In this document: piece by piece, positions 49,143-59,069 of the stretch
Position numbering within the stretch: the stretch's first letter is position 1
How the letters are laid out: every line of letters starts with the position of its first letter
Source of the DNA: Alicyclobacillus kakegawensis NBRC 103104
Lineage (GTDB): Bacteria > Bacillota > Bacilli > Alicyclobacillales > Alicyclobacillaceae
DNA length: 64,000 nucleotides
Assembly: GCF_001552655.1 (NCBI RefSeq)
Contig: NZ_BCRP01000001.1
Coordinates: 248,001 to 312,000, forward strand
Direction: 5' to 3'
Made by a program: the position numbers and the translations under genes
Notes under the pieces: model-generated
The model's database searches: none
The model's input: only the letters and a program-made list of their open reading frames with translations
Told to the model about the DNA's origin: nothing

Positions 49143-50431
49143 GGCCGCTTCATCCCCTCCAGCACCTGACCCGAGACCGCGTCGATGACGCCCACAGACA
49201 CCCCGTCCCGCCACACCGCGAAGGCTGGTTCCAGCTCCATCTGCCCGTCCCCGTCTGGCACGGCCCAGTAGCCCAGGCGCGCTGTATACGCACTGAGCCG
49301 CGTCTTGGGCGCCACGTCACGCAGCACCTCGCGCAGCTCGCTCGCCCCCATAACCGTCACCTTTTGCTTCTCTGCGCCAGCCGTCAGGTTGCCCAGCGGC
49401 CGCTGGTAATGCACCACCTGGCCGCTGTCCACCTCTATCTTCTGCGTCCACCGGCTGCCAAACACCACATACCCGGCGAACTGGGGCCTCAGCTGATAGG
49501 TGTGCATCCCCGGCCACGCGCTGTCGTCGCTGTCAAACAGCACATCCCCGCTCGGAGCGCCGCCGTGGCTGCGAATGTACGAGATTACCGTCTGCAACTC
49601 CGTCTGCTCTGTCGCTGGCGCGGAGGTGTTCGGATCGTCAAAGGTGAGCACGCTCGCCTCTGGATCCCACTGCACGGCCCGCGTCCCGTCGGTCCAGATG
49701 ACCTTGCGCCGGCTCTCTTGAATGCGCGTCAGGGCTCCTGGATTCACAAAAAAGGAGTGTACCAACGGCAAGAGCGGCGGCTTGTCCACACTGACAGACA
49801 GGCGTTCCATCTCCATGCCCTGCGCTGGCAGGTAGGAGGTGTCGCCCTGCCCGTCCTGCCAGACCACGGCCGGGTAACGCTGCACCGAGCCGGCCACCAG
49901 CTCCGCAAACCGCTTCCGGTCCACGTCCGTCTCCGCCGTATACCCGTCGGACCCACCCGTCACCATCAGCAGCACCGGCCCGTCCGCCGCCATTTGGTAC
50001 AGCTCCATCGTGTCCCCGGACACGTCCAGCGGCGACAGGCGCAGGGCAGGCAGCCAGCGGGAGATGTCCGAGCGCGTCAATTCCAGGCCAAAGTGGAACA
50101 CAATGTCCACCGTCGCGTGCGCGGGCGGCGCCGATTCGCGGCGCAGGCGCTCGACTTTCAACGAATGCAGTACGCCCACCCACTGCCGGTACACTGCCGA
50201 TCCGATAGGAACCAATGCTGCCCCCGCCGGCTGCAAGCGCTGCACGTCGACCTCCACCGGTCCCAGCACCTGGTCCACCTGCGGATAGGGGGAGACGTCG
50301 CGCACCGTCGGCGCAGTCAGTCCAGGCTCCGGGCTGCTCAACCAGGCCCCGCGCCACAACAGGTAGCTGAGAACCAGGCTGATTAACACCAGTACGCTCA
50401 ACACCAACGTCTGCAAACGTTTTGCTGTCAT
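49139..50431 (-). CDS. yycH: WalK regulator YycH
   Basis: The 430-residue protein has one N-terminal membrane helix (LQTLVLSVLVLISLVLSYLL) and a large outside domain with family blocks DVSPYPQVDQVLGPVEVDVQ and YQRPLGNLTAGAEKQKVTVM in its late part. YycH and YycI form a complex that keeps WalK in check. The ATG at 50431 follows GGGGGAACC and overlaps the WalK stop by 4 nt. Length is close to the usual ~440. Confidence 0.92.
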   Translation of the reverse strand: MTAKRLQTLVLSVLVLISLVLSYLLWRGAWLSSPEPGLTAPTVRDVSPYPQVDQVLGPVEVDVQRLQPAGAALVPIGSAVYRQWVGVLHSLKVERLRRESAPPAHATVDIVFHFGLELTRSDISRWLPALRLSPLDVSGDTMELYQMAADGPVLLMVTGGSDGYTAETDVDRKRFAELVAGSVQRYPAVVWQDGQGDTSYLPAQGMEMERLSVSVDKPPLLPLVHSFFVNPGALTRIQESRRKVIWTDGTRAVQWDPEASVLTFDDPNTSAPATEQTELQTVISYIRSHGGAPSGDVLFDSDDSAWPGMHTYQLRPQFAGYVVFGSRWTQKIEVDSGQVVHYQRPLGNLTAGAEKQKVTVMGASELREVLRDVAPKTRLSAYTARLGYWAVPDGDGQMELEPAFAVWRDGVSVGVIDAVSGQVLEGMKRP

Positions 50432-52188
50432 GCCGGTTCCCCCTCTGTCAGCGGCAGCACCAGCCACACCTTCGTTCCCTGGCCGAGTTTGCTCTCAATG
50501 CCGATGCGGCCCCCGTGCAGGTCGATGATCTCCCGCGCCAGCGTCAGACCAAGACCGGTGCCACCGCTGCGCCGGGACCTCGCCTTGTCCACCCGGTAGA
50601 AGCGCTCGAACACGTGCGGCAAATCGCTTTCCGGGATGCCAATCCCGGTGTCCTCCACGCACACCCGCAGCTTGTCCCGCTCGCACTCCGCGCTCACGCG
50701 CACCTGGCCGCCAGCCGCCGTGTACTTGATCGCGTTGCCGATGACGTTGTCGAGCACTCGGTCGAGGAGATCCTTGTCGCCACGAAACCGCAGCTGGGGC
50801 ACCGGACGCAGGTCCAGCGCCACTCCCTGCCGTCTCGCCTGCATCTCCAGCCGCTGGCACGCGGCGGTCAGCCATTCCTCGGCGTCCACCCAGCCTTCCA
50901 CGTAGCGGATGCCCTGCGTCTCCAGGCCCGAGAGCTGCAGCAGATCCTGGGTGATGCGCACCATTCGGTCCGCCTCCTGCCTGCACACGTCAAGAAAGGT
51001 GCGGCGGGTCTGCTCATCCAGGTCCCCGCTCTCCCCCAGCGCCTCCAGGTACGACTTGATGCTTGTGAGCGGCGTCCGCAACTCGTGCGACACATTGGCC
51101 ACGAACTCCCGCTGCTTTTGATACAGCCGCTCCTGTTCTGTCACGTCGCGGATGACCGCCACGTACCCGTCCGTATCGGCTTCCCGTTGGATTGCGGTCA
51201 GGTGCACGTGCAACAGCGCCCCGTCCAGCTCGCGCACCCAGTTCCACTCCTCCTGCGCGGGCGCGAGCGACTCCCTCTGCACCCCGAGCAGCCTGCCTGC
51301 GCGGGAGAAGTCCTCCGCCCCCCGCGGCAAGCAGCGCAACGCCGCCTCGTTGGCGTAGACCGGACGCAGGTCCCGGTCGAAGGTGAGCACACCGTCGCCC
51401 ATGTAGGTGATGATGGCGCGCAGCCGCTCGCGCTCGCGCAGGTTTTCCGACAGGGCTGTCTGCAGCTTGTCCGCCAGGTCGTTGACCGCGTGCCCCAACT
51501 GGCCGAGCTCGTCGTCGCTCACCACCTGCACGCGGCGGCTGAAATCCCCCTTGGCCATGCGCGCCGTCTGCCGCGTGACATCCAGAATCGGGCGCGAAAT
51601 GGTGCGCGACAGGCCAATCCCGAGCAGCGCCGTGAAGGCCAGCACCAGCGCGCTCCCGGTGTAGAAGATAGTGGTCACCTGGCGCATCGTGGAGTACGTG
51701 CTTTGAATGGATACGACATCTTCGAGAATGCCGATGAAGCGATCCCCTTGAAAGAGCGGCATCGCGACCGCCAGCAGGTGTTGGTCCGCGGACGGATCGT
51801 AGCGGACGGCGGAAACCGACTTATGCCCGACCAGCGCCTGGGTGGCCACCGAGTCAATTCGCTTCTGGCCGATGAGGGCGCTGCCGGCGGAGGTGTCTTC
51901 GACCACGCCCTTGCTGTTGAGGAGGTAGATGGCGCCGCCCTGAGGCTGGGGAAAGACAGACAATAAAGAGGCATCACCCGGCTTGTCCCCGGACCGGCCC
52001 CCGCCCGAGGTGAGTTCAGGCTTGACGATGGCAGCGAGCAGGGACACCTGCTTCTGCACGCCGCGCACCTCGTCGCGCACCAGGGAGGCGTTCAAGGTGC
52101 GCACGAAGTAGGCGCCTATCAGCTGCAGGGTGAACAGCATCAGGAGCAGATAGATGACGACGAATTTGAGGCGTATGCTTCGCCACAT
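50428..52188 (-). CDS. walK: Cell-wall sensor histidine kinase WalK
   Basis: A 586-residue kinase with two membrane helices (FVVIYLLLMLFTLQLIGAYF and TTIFYTGSALVLAFTALLGI) flanking a ~140-residue outer sensor domain, a HAMP (~205-257), a PAS domain (~260-360: LTFDRDLRPVYANEAALRCL), the phospho-His in NVSHELRTPLTSIKSYLEAL, and an ATPase domain (GNAIKYTAAGGQVRVS, DTGIGIPESDLPHVFERFYR, SGGTGLGLTLAREI). It controls autolysin and wall genes through WalR. GGAGGTAAG is placed 4-5 nt before the ATG at 52188. The outer loop carries a Gly/Ser-rich insert (LTSGGGRSGDKPGDAS). Confidence 0.96.
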   Translation of the reverse strand: MWRSIRLKFVVIYLLLMLFTLQLIGAYFVRTLNASLVRDEVRGVQKQVSLLAAIVKPELTSGGGRSGDKPGDASLLSVFPQPQGGAIYLLNSKGVVEDTSAGSALIGQKRIDSVATQALVGHKSVSAVRYDPSADQHLLAVAMPLFQGDRFIGILEDVVSIQSTYSTMRQVTTIFYTGSALVLAFTALLGIGLSRTISRPILDVTRQTARMAKGDFSRRVQVVSDDELGQLGHAVNDLADKLQTALSENLRERERLRAIITYMGDGVLTFDRDLRPVYANEAALRCLPRGAEDFSRAGRLLGVQRESLAPAQEEWNWVRELDGALLHVHLTAIQREADTDGYVAVIRDVTEQERLYQKQREFVANVSHELRTPLTSIKSYLEALGESGDLDEQTRRTFLDVCRQEADRMVRITQDLLQLSGLETQGIRYVEGWVDAEEWLTAACQRLEMQARRQGVALDLRPVPQLRFRGDKDLLDRVLDNVIGNAIKYTAAGGQVRVSAECERDKLRVCVEDTGIGIPESDLPHVFERFYRVDKARSRRSGGTGLGLTLAREIIDLHGGRIGIESKLGQGTKVWLVLPLTEGEPA

Positions 52189-52192
52189 GCGC

Positions 52193-52873
52193 TTACCTCC
52201 GCGCGTAATAGCCGACGCCACGACGGGTCAACACATACTCGGGGTGGCTTGGGTCCTGCTCCAGTTTCTCGCGCAGCCGGCGCACCGTCACGTCGACCGT
52301 GCGCTCGTCCCCCGCGTAATCAGATCCCCACACCTCGGAGAGCAACTGGTCGCGCGTGAAGACCACGCCCGGCCGGGCGGCCAGCACGGCCAGCAGTTCA
52401 AATTCGCGGTGTGTCAACGGAATCAGCTCATCCCCGCGGCGCACCTGGTACTGCTCCAAATCGATGAGCACGTCGCCCAGCGCCAGCTGTTCCCCCGCCT
52501 GCGCGCCCTGGTGCCAGTGGCGGCGCAGGTTCGCCTTCACGCGCGCCAAGAGTTCCCGCGTGCTGAACGGCTTGGTCACGTAGTCGTCGGCCCCGATTTC
52601 CAGGCCGACCACCTTGTCCAGCTCCGAGTCCCGCGCCGTCAGCATGATGATGGGCACCATGCTGAATTGGCGCACCTCCTTGCAGACCTCAAAGCCGTCC
52701 TTCTCCGGAAGCATCAGGTCCAGCAACATCAGGTCGGGATTGTGGAGCTTCGCCTTCTCCACGGCGTCCACGCCATCGTAGCTGACCACCACCTCATGGC
52801 CTTCGCGCTCCAGCGAGAACTTGAGGATGTTCGCAATCGGCTCTTCGTCTTCCACGACCAGGATGAGCGCCAC
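52193..52873 (-). CDS. walR: Response regulator WalR (OmpR family)
   Basis: The 226-residue protein has a receiver domain with phospho-Asp in [16 protein letters not shown], acidic pair EDEEPI and Lys in [13 protein letters not shown], and a winged-helix domain ([40 protein letters not shown]). It is the usually essential regulator of peptidoglycan turnover. I start at the GTG at 52873, with AAAGGAGG about 9 nt upstream. Four bases separate it from walK. It is first in the walRK-yycHI-walJ operon. Confidence 0.97.
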   Translation of the reverse strand: MALILVVEDEEPIANILKFSLEREGHEVVVSYDGVDAVEKAKLHNPDLMLLDLMLPEKDGFEVCKEVRQFSMVPIIMLTARDSELDKVVGLEIGADDYVTKPFSTRELLARVKANLRRHWHQGAQAGEQLALGDVLIDLEQYQVRRGDELIPLTHREFELLAVLAARPGVVFTRDQLLSEVWGSDYAGDERTVDVTVRRLREKLEQDPSHPEYVLTRRGVGYYARR

Positions 52874-52977
52874 GCGGATGAGCCTCCTTTCCCGAACGTC
52901 AACTCGCCCCGGCTCCGCACCGCCGCCAAGCATGATTGCCGACCCGTGATTGCCGACCCGCCGGCGGAGATTATCGC

Positions 52978-53430
52978 TCACACGGGCCCGTTCGATCCGT
53001 CGGTGTACCACGCCCATACCAGGTCCGGATGTTCGACAATGGCCCGAAACGGGCCCAGATTGGCAAGCAGCAGCTCCGTGTCGGAAACCGAGCCGGCCAC
53101 ATCGGTCTCCTTCATGTAATCCTCCAAATCGAAGGTGGGCGGCCCAAACCACCACGGCTTGAGCGTCACATAGGCCGTGACGCGGCTGAGCGGCCCCGTC
53201 CTGAGCCCCGGCGGCACGTGGTACACGTACGCAAACCGCGCCCAGAACGTCAGCGTCAAGAGCACCACGCAGACAAACAGGGCGTTCGTCCAAAAGCGGG
53301 TAGTCCGCAGCGCTCGCAGCCAGCGAACCCGCCAGCGTCGGCGGCGTCTGCGCCGGCGTTGGCGCCGCCGTTTGCGCCGCAACTGCTCCTGGCGCGCCTT
53401 GCGGGTCAACAAAGGCAATGATTCGTCCAT
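52978..53430 (-). CDS. Hypothetical single-pass membrane protein with Arg-rich head
   Basis: I do not recognise this 150-residue protein. It has a remarkable Arg/Lys/Gln run at ~10-45, then one membrane helix ([20 protein letters not shown]), and an outside domain of about 75 residues ([33 protein letters not shown]). It is placed between dnaB, whose stop overlaps its start by one base, and walR. The site often holds purA or unrelated genes in other Bacilli, so it is an insertion specific to this lineage. Confidence 0.6.
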   Translation of the reverse strand: MDESLPLLTRKARQEQLRRKRRRQRRRRRRRRWRVRWLRALRTTRFWTNALFVCVVLLTLTFWARFAYVYHVPPGLRTGPLSRVTAYVTLKPWWFGPPTFDLEDYMKETDVAGSVSDTELLLANLGPFRAIVEHPDLVWAWYTDGSNGPV

Positions 53431-54809
53431 CAGTCCGTGTGTACTTTCTCCAGGTTGACAAATTTATTATAGTTTTTCAGAAACACCAGTTCGACTTTGC
53501 CGGTGGGGCCGTTGCGCTGCTTGGCAATCAATACCTCGACGATATTTTTGCGCTCGGACTCTGGATCATAATAATCGTCCCGGTACAGAAAGGCGACGAT
53601 GTCGGCGTCTTGCTCGATGCTGCCCGATTCCCGGATGTCCGAGAGCATCGGCCGCTTGTCCTGCCGCTGCTCAACGGATCGGCTCAGCTGGGCGAGCGCC
53701 ATCACCGGCACCTCCAGCTCCCGCGCCAGCTGCTTGAGCGAGCGGGAGATCTCGGAGATCTCCTGCTGCCGGTTGTCGCTGTTCGTGCGCCGACCGCGGA
53801 TGAGCTGCAGGTAGTCCACGGTCACAAGGCCGAGTCCAACCTGCGACTTCAGCCGCCTCAACTTGCTCCGCATCTCCGGCACCGTGATGCCCGGGGTGTC
53901 GTCGATGTAAATGGGCGATCCCGCCAGCGCGCTGACACCCATCGACAACTTCGGCCAATCGTCGTCCTCCAAGGTGCCGTTGCGCAGCTTGTGACCGTCA
54001 ATGTACGCCTCGGCGCACAACATCCGCTGCACCAGTTGCTCCTTGGACATTTCAAGGCTGAAAATCGCCACCGGCAGCCCTGCCCGCACCGCCACATTCT
54101 GGGACACGTTGAGTGCGAAGGCGGTCTTTCCGACCGAGGGGCGGGCCGCCAAGATGATCAGGTCCGACTTTTGCAATCCGCTCGTCATCCGGTCCAGCTC
54201 GCTGTACCCGGTGGGAACGCCGGTCAGCTTGCCTTCGCTGGCGTACAACTGTTCAATGCGCTCAAACGTCGCCTCGAGGACGTCGCTGATATGGGTGAAA
54301 TCGCGCACGCGGCGGTTTTGCGACAACTCGAGGATGCGCCGCTCGGCGTCCGCCAAGACGCTGCCGGCGTCCTCCTCGGCCCGGTAGCTGGCCTCGGCGA
54401 TCTCCTGCGCGGCCGCGATGATGCGCCTGAGCAGCGCCTTCTCGCGCACGATGTTGGCGTAATGGCCGACGTGCAGCACGGTCGGCATGGCGCCCGCCAA
54501 CTCGGCCAGGTACTCGACGCCGCCCACGCTCTCCAGTCGGCCTTCCTGCGCCTGCAGGGCGGCTGTGGTGGTCACCACGTCCACCGGTTGCCCTTGTTCA
54601 TACAGTTGCTGCATGGCCTCGAAGATCAACTGGTGAGAGCGCCGGTAAAAGTCGTCCGCCTGCAGCCACTCGACCGCTTCCGCGACCGCGTCGGCGGAGA
54701 TTAACATGGCGCCGAGCACCGCCTGCTCGGCCTCGATGTGCTGCGGCGGCAGACGCAGCAGACTGTCTTCCGACTGGCCACTCTGAACAGGTGCTCCTAC
54801 ATCCGGCAT
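53430..54809 (-). CDS. dnaB: Replicative DNA helicase DnaB (dnaC in B. subtilis)
   Basis: The 459-residue hexameric helicase has the N-terminal DnaG-binding domain (~15-120: [20 protein letters not shown]) and the RecA-like motor with Walker [18 protein letters not shown], Walker B-like [13 protein letters not shown] and the motif [12 protein letters not shown]. It unwinds DNA ahead of the replication fork. The length is normal. It starts 24 bp after rplI, a conserved neighbour. Confidence 0.97.
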   Translation of the reverse strand: MPDVGAPVQSGQSEDSLLRLPPQHIEAEQAVLGAMLISADAVAEAVEWLQADDFYRRSHQLIFEAMQQLYEQGQPVDVVTTTAALQAQEGRLESVGGVEYLAELAGAMPTVLHVGHYANIVREKALLRRIIAAAQEIAEASYRAEEDAGSVLADAERRILELSQNRRVRDFTHISDVLEATFERIEQLYASEGKLTGVPTGYSELDRMTSGLQKSDLIILAARPSVGKTAFALNVSQNVAVRAGLPVAIFSLEMSKEQLVQRMLCAEAYIDGHKLRNGTLEDDDWPKLSMGVSALAGSPIYIDDTPGITVPEMRSKLRRLKSQVGLGLVTVDYLQLIRGRRTNSDNRQQEISEISRSLKQLARELEVPVMALAQLSRSVEQRQDKRPMLSDIRESGSIEQDADIVAFLYRDDYYDPESERKNIVEVLIAKQRNGPTGKVELVFLKNYNKFVNLEKVHTD

Positions 54810-54833
54810 GATGGCTCCCCTCGCACGCGCGGC

Positions 54834-55280
54834 CTACGCCTCGGCCTCGACGTGGACCACGATGGTGGCCGCGACTTCCGGATGCAGTTTCACTTCAACC
54901 CGCTGCGCGCCCAAGTGCTTAATCGGCTCCGAAAGGTGAATCTTTCGCTTGTCGACTTTGTATCCCATGGACGCCAGCGCCTGCGCGATGTGCTTCGACG
55001 TCACCGCCCCGAACAGGCGCCCGCCTTCCCCCGCCTGCGTCCGAACGACCACTTTCCGTTCATTCAAGTCCGCCTGCAGCCGCTTTGCCGCCTCCAATTC
55101 CTGAGCCAGTCGTCTTTCTTCCGCCTGTTTGCGCGCGGCCAGCGCCTGCAACTCGGCCTCTGTCGCCTCGACGGCGAGTTTCTTTGGAAACAGGAAATTC
55201 CGTGCATAGCCTGGCGAGACTTCAATCACTTGACCCTTTTTCCCCTGAGCTTTCACGTCCTGCAGCAATATCACCTTCAC
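54834..55280 (-). CDS. rplI: 50S ribosomal protein L9
   Basis: The 148-residue protein has the N-terminal signature [20 protein letters not shown] and [17 protein letters not shown], a long connecting helix, and the C-terminal rRNA-binding domain ([40 protein letters not shown]). It binds the base of the L1 stalk region of 23S rRNA. Conserved neighbour of dnaB. Confidence 0.98.
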   Translation of the reverse strand: MKVILLQDVKAQGKKGQVIEVSPGYARNFLFPKKLAVEATEAELQALAARKQAEERRLAQELEAAKRLQADLNERKVVVRTQAGEGGRLFGAVTSKHIAQALASMGYKVDKRKIHLSEPIKHLGAQRVEVKLHPEVAATIVVHVEAEA

Positions 55281-55348
55281 AACAGAAAACCCCCTTCACA
55301 TCCACCTTCCATTCTACCGTCCACAGCCGCAAAACACGATGGCAGAGG

Positions 55349-56254
55349 TTACACCTTGGGGCCGCGCGGCGATCTAAGGACGTCGAGGATGCCCACGAGC
55401 ACGTAAAAATCGGATACCAACCGGACGGAGGCCAACAGCACCAGCAGGCTCAGCCAGAGCGCCCGCAGGCGGCCGCCCGCCATGCCCCGGGTCAGACAGA
55501 CCAACCCTTGCACGCCGATGAAAAAACCGGCCAAAAACACCACGTTGCGCGCGAACTGCCCCATCAGCGGCAGGGATGAAAACACACCCAACAACACGCA
55601 GGCCAACGCCAACAAGTAGACAGTGACGACCGAGCGTGGCAGCCGCCAGTGAGCAAACCCTCCCTCAGCCGGACGCTGCCTCCTGAGCAGATAACGCGTG
55701 CAGCCCCAATAGACGACCACCAACAGAAAGGCCAGCACCACGAGCACCCCAGGCAGCATCACCTGCAGCCAGGCGATAGCCGCATCGACAAGCGCGCCGC
55801 CGCCCGCGCCGGGAATGCTCACCCCATGGCCGTTGTCCAACCAGCGCATCCACAGGCCGCGCAGCGACTCGAACAGGTCTGCCGTGCGCCCACCGAACGA
55901 CGCCAGAATAGCGAGTTCCAGCATGAGCGTGCTCAGCGTCGCGTTGACCCAAGCCTTGTAGACACTGTCCCGCCGGCTCAGGGCCTCCCCCAGGATACAC
56001 GCCAGCGAGATCATCCAAGCGACAAACAGAACCGCCAACCCTCTCAACCCGGACACCAGCAAAGCCAGCCCGGCTAAAACCGCCACCACGACGGCCGGGC
56101 CGGGCGAAGCGAGACAGTACACCATCGTTATCGGGATAGGGAACAGCCAACCGCTCCAAGCAGAGCCCACTTGGGTGAGGCTCAGGGCAACCAACCCGAC
56201 AAACCAGACTCCCGCCCAGACGTACTCGCGGGTCATGCTGTCGTGCCGGTTCAT
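55349..56254 (-). CDS. DUF2232 (YybS-like) membrane protein
   Basis: The 301-residue protein has about eight hydrophobic segments (YVWAGVWFVGLVALSLTQVG, PAVVVAVLAGLALLVSGLRG, VMLPGVLVVLAFLLVVVYWG). The arrangement fits the DUF2232/YybS family of putative S-component-like transporters found just before rplI in Bacilli. No substrate is known. The ATG at 56254 lies 4 bp after the stop of the MazG-like gene; this pair is probably cotranscribed with rplI. Confidence 0.85.
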   Translation of the reverse strand: MNRHDSMTREYVWAGVWFVGLVALSLTQVGSAWSGWLFPIPITMVYCLASPGPAVVVAVLAGLALLVSGLRGLAVLFVAWMISLACILGEALSRRDSVYKAWVNATLSTLMLELAILASFGGRTADLFESLRGLWMRWLDNGHGVSIPGAGGGALVDAAIAWLQVMLPGVLVVLAFLLVVVYWGCTRYLLRRQRPAEGGFAHWRLPRSVVTVYLLALACVLLGVFSSLPLMGQFARNVVFLAGFFIGVQGLVCLTRGMAGGRLRALWLSLLVLLASVRLVSDFYVLVGILDVLRSPRGPKV

Positions 56255-56258
56255 GCTC

Positions 56259-56564
56259 TCACCTCTTCACGTCAAAATGGCGGCGCACTGCGTCCAGCTC
56301 CGCCAATTCGGACGTGCTGCCCGTCGCGCTGCGCGGGAGTTGGCGCACGACCTCTTGGTCCATTTTGTCCGGAGGGATGCCTACCTGTTGGCCAATCAGA
56401 TACGCCGTGCCAACCAGGCCGGCCAGCGCCTGGGAGTACGTGCGCTCGTCCCCCGTCTGAAGTCCTTCGAATAAATCGGTGACGTGACGCAGCACCTCTA
56501 TCTTCGCGGATTCGATGGAGCGAATTCGACGGGCGATGTGCATATGGGGTTCCATTCTCGCCAC
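56259..56564 (-). CDS. MazG-like family protein
   Basis: A 101-residue soluble, helical protein starting VARMEPHMHIARRIRSIESA from a GTG at 56564 with AAGGAGG 6 nt upstream. The helices KIEVLRHVTDLFEGLQTGDE and ALAGLVGTAYLIGQQVGIPP resemble the MazG-like family seen next to rpsR or rplI in Bacilli, possibly a nucleotide-binding regulator. The catalytic E-x-x-E-x-x-D set of true MazG is not evident, so enzyme activity is uncertain. Confidence 0.7.
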   Translation of the reverse strand: MARMEPHMHIARRIRSIESAKIEVLRHVTDLFEGLQTGDERTYSQALAGLVGTAYLIGQQVGIPPDKMDQEVVRQLPRSATGSTSELAELDAVRRHFDVKR

Positions 56565-56677
56565 GCACACCCTCCTTCCGGCTCTGTACCCTAACGGCTG
56601 CAATCCGTGTTTTACTTCCACCCGATGCAGAGGAAATCCTGCCAGACAAGCGCCGCGATTCCGACTGGGGTTGGCAT

Positions 56678-56706
56678 AAAAAAGGGGAACGGCCTGCGTT
56701 CCCCTT
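56678..56706 (-). terminator. Rho-independent terminator of rpsF-ssb-rpsR
   Basis: On the minus strand GGGGAACG (56704-56697) pairs with CGTTCCCC (56691-56684) around a 5-nt loop, followed by TTTTTT (56683-56678). It lies 30 bp after the rpsR stop, within the upstream region of the MazG-like gene. Confidence 0.9.
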
Positions 56707-56735
56707 GCATCGTTGCCTTTCGTCAACAACTGGTT

Positions 56736-56966
56736 TCATTCGGTTGTGTACGGCAGCAACGCCACCTGGCGTGCCCGCTTAATCGCCACCGTCACCTGGC
56801 GCTGATGGCGCGCACAGTTGCCGGTTATCCGCCGCGGCAGGATCTTTCCGCGCTCTGTCAAGAACTTCTGCAGACGCGCGACATCCTTGTAGTCCGCTTG
56901 GTCAATTTTGTCCACACAAAACTGACACACCTTGCGCCGTTTGCCACCACGACCTCTACGCGGCAT
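56736..56966 (-). CDS. rpsR: 30S ribosomal protein S18
   Basis: The 76-residue protein has [20 protein letters not shown], with cysteines forming a zinc-type or relic pair, and [20 protein letters not shown], the S18 signature. It binds S6 on the 30S platform. It is third in rpsF-ssb-rpsR and is followed by a strong terminator. Confidence 0.98.
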   Translation of the reverse strand: MPRRGRGGKRRKVCQFCVDKIDQADYKDVARLQKFLTERGKILPRRITGNCARHQRQVTVAIKRARQVALLPYTTE

Positions 56967-57026
56967 TCGTCTTCACCCCCGTCTGCGACCGCAGCCCGCT
57001 TCGGGCCGACTGATCAGATTTCCGCC

Positions 57027-57494
57027 TCAAAACGGCAGGTCATCATCCGAAATGTCTATCATCTCACTGTCATCGGCAAACGGATCGTCGTCGAAGCTGG
57101 GTGTACGCTGAGCTGCTGGACGATTCCCCATGGCCGCTGCGGCCGCCGGCCGGTTGGGCATGGCCGCCGTATCCATTCCGCGATCCAAAAAGCGCACGCT
57201 CTCCGCCACCACTTCGGCCACGCGCACACGCTGCCCTTCCCGGTTCTCATAGCTGCGGATCTGCAGACGGCCATCCACCGCCGCCAACCTGCCCTTGTGC
57301 AGGTATTGCGCGCAGATCTCCGCCTGCTTCTGCCACACGACGATGTTGATGAAGTCCGTCTCGCGCTCCCCGTTCTGGTTGTTGCGCATCCTGTCCACAG
57401 CCAGTGTGAAGGAAGCCACCGCGGTGCCGTTGTTGGTGTAGCGCAGCTCGGGATCCGCCGTCAGACGACCAATCAGAATCACCCGATTCAGCAT
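57027..57494 (-). CDS. ssb: Single-stranded DNA-binding protein
   Basis: The 155-residue protein has an OB fold (MLNRVILIGRLTADPELRYT, ETDFINIVVWQKQAEICAQY, GRLQIRSYENREGQRVRVAE), a Pro/Ala/Asn-rich linker, and the acidic tip DDDPFADDSEMIDISDDDLPF, whose last residues DDLPF recruit replication and repair proteins. It is flanked by rpsF and rpsR as usual. Confidence 0.98.
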   Translation of the reverse strand: MLNRVILIGRLTADPELRYTNNGTAVASFTLAVDRMRNNQNGERETDFINIVVWQKQAEICAQYLHKGRLAAVDGRLQIRSYENREGQRVRVAEVVAESVRFLDRGMDTAAMPNRPAAAAAMGNRPAAQRTPSFDDDPFADDSEMIDISDDDLPF

Positions 57495-57514
57495 ACCTAC
57501 CCCTCCACTTGGAT

Positions 57515-57802
57515 CTATTCGCCCAAGCGCACGGTGAGGTATCGAAGCACAGCGTCCTCGATTCTCAGCACGCGCTCCAGCTCCTTGGAGACACTCGTGT
57601 CCGCTGTGTAGCGCATGAGCACGTAGTAACCCTCACGGTACTTCTTGATCTCGTACGCCAGGCGGCGCTTGCCGATTTCCTGCAACTCGTCAATCTGGCC
57701 GCCGCGTTCGGTGACAAGGGCCTGGTATTTAGATACCAGCTCCGACGTCTGCTCCGGCTCAAGGTCAGGGATCAGCACGTACATGGTCTCATACTGGCGC
57801 AT
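57515..57802 (-). CDS. rpsF: 30S ribosomal protein S6
   Basis: The 95-residue protein begins MRQYETMYVLIPDLEPEQTS and has GGQIDELQEIGKRRLAYEIK and EGYYVLMRYTADT, the S6 signature. The ATG at 57802 is preceded by AGGAGGTGACTCGC, giving a strong site. First gene of the rpsF-ssb-rpsR operon, with a candidate promoter at 57889-57917. Confidence 0.98.
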   Translation of the reverse strand: MRQYETMYVLIPDLEPEQTSELVSKYQALVTERGGQIDELQEIGKRRLAYEIKKYREGYYVLMRYTADTSVSKELERVLRIEDAVLRYLTVRLGE

Positions 57803-57888
57803 GCGAGTCACCTCCTTCTGGACATCGGCCCTGCATCCGTGTGCAGAGCAAGGATAGGCCGTCATTCATGTGGACGTGCCAAGAATTC

Positions 57889-57917
57889 ATTCTACTACGG
57901 CCACGCTACGAACACAA
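57889..57917 (-). promoter_or_regulatory. Candidate promoter of rpsF-ssb-rpsR
   Basis: On the minus strand TTGTGT (57917-57912) and TAGAAT (57894-57889) are 17 bp apart, about 87 bp before rpsF. The -35 is weak, the -10 good. Confidence 0.45.
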
Positions 57918-57968
57918 GACAAAACCCACTCGAATTCCAAATGTTCCATTTCTAACAAGAGGATTCCA

Positions 57969-59069
57969 TCAAACGTTGAAGCGAAAGTGCATCACGTCTC
58001 CGTCCTGCACCACATAATCCTTGCCTTCCAAGCGAAGCTTGCCTGCGTCGCGCGCCGCCGCGAAGGAGCCAGCCTGCACCAAGTCCGCGTAGGCGACGAC
58101 TTCCGCGCGAATGAACCCTTTTTCAAAGTCGGAGTGAATCACACCGGCTGCCTGCGGCGCCCGCGTGCCCTGTCGGATGGTCCAAGCGCGCACCTCCGGC
58201 TCCCCAGCCGTAAAATATGTGATCAACCCCAACAGGTGATAGGACGCGCGGATGAGCCGGTCCAAGCCCGCTTCCGCAAGCCCCAGGTCGGCCAAGAAGG
58301 CGCGTCGGTCCTCCCCCTCCAACTCGGCAACCTCGGCCTCCAACTGCGCACAAACGGGGACCACTTCGGCTCCTTCCGCCTCCGCCCGCTCCCGCACTGT
58401 CCGTACGTGGGGATGGGTCTCGGCTTCGGTCAACTCGTCCTCGCCCAGATTGGCCACGTACAGGACCGGCTTTGCGGTCAGGAGGTGCAAGTCGCGCAAC
58501 AGCGGCGCCTCTTCTTCGGACAAGGGGCAAGTCCGGGCCGGCTGACCGGCCTCCAGGTGCTGCCCCAGCCGCTCCAGGGCCGCCGCCTCCAGCACATACC
58601 GCTTGTCGCCGCTCTTTTGGTTCTTGCGCGCCCGCTCCAGGCGCCGGGTGACCGTCTCCAGGTCAGCAAGAATCAGTTCCAGGTTAATGACATCCATGTC
58701 CCGAGCCGGGTCCACTTTGCCGCTGACGTGCGTGATGTCCCCATTTTCGAAACAGCGCACCACGTGAACAATCGCGTCCACCTCGCGGATGTGGCCAAGG
58801 AACTTGTTTCCCAGGCCTTCCCCGCGGCTGGCCCCGGCCACAAGGCCCGCGATGTCCACAAACTCGAACGTCGTGGGCACAATCCGGCGTGGATGCACCA
58901 CGTCCGCCAGCCCCTGCAGCCGGGAATCCGGCACCTCGACTACGCCGACGTTCGGATCGATGGTGCAAAACGGATAGTTGGCCGCATCCGCGCCCGCATT
59001 GGTAATCGCGTTGAACAGCGTCGATTTGCCGACGTTCGGCAGACCGACAATCCCTGCGCGAAGTGGCAT
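57969..59069 (-). CDS. ychF: Redox/translation-linked GTPase-family ATPase YchF
   Basis: The 366-residue protein has the Obg-related G1 motif GLPNVGKSTLFNAIT, G3 FVDIAGLVAGAS, and the YchF-type nucleotide site YVANLGEDE instead of NKxD, explaining ATP preference in the family, plus the C-terminal TGS domain (~280-366: TYFTAGEPEVRAWTIRQGTR, HFRFNV end). The ATG at 59069 follows AGAGGTG; the frame open to 59174 is not supported. It matches B. subtilis yyaF. Confidence 0.97.
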   Translation of the reverse strand: MPLRAGIVGLPNVGKSTLFNAITNAGADAANYPFCTIDPNVGVVEVPDSRLQGLADVVHPRRIVPTTFEFVDIAGLVAGASRGEGLGNKFLGHIREVDAIVHVVRCFENGDITHVSGKVDPARDMDVINLELILADLETVTRRLERARKNQKSGDKRYVLEAAALERLGQHLEAGQPARTCPLSEEEAPLLRDLHLLTAKPVLYVANLGEDELTEAETHPHVRTVRERAEAEGAEVVPVCAQLEAEVAELEGEDRRAFLADLGLAEAGLDRLIRASYHLLGLITYFTAGEPEVRAWTIRQGTRAPQAAGVIHSDFEKGFIRAEVVAYADLVQAGSFAAARDAGKLRLEGKDYVVQDGDVMHFRFNV

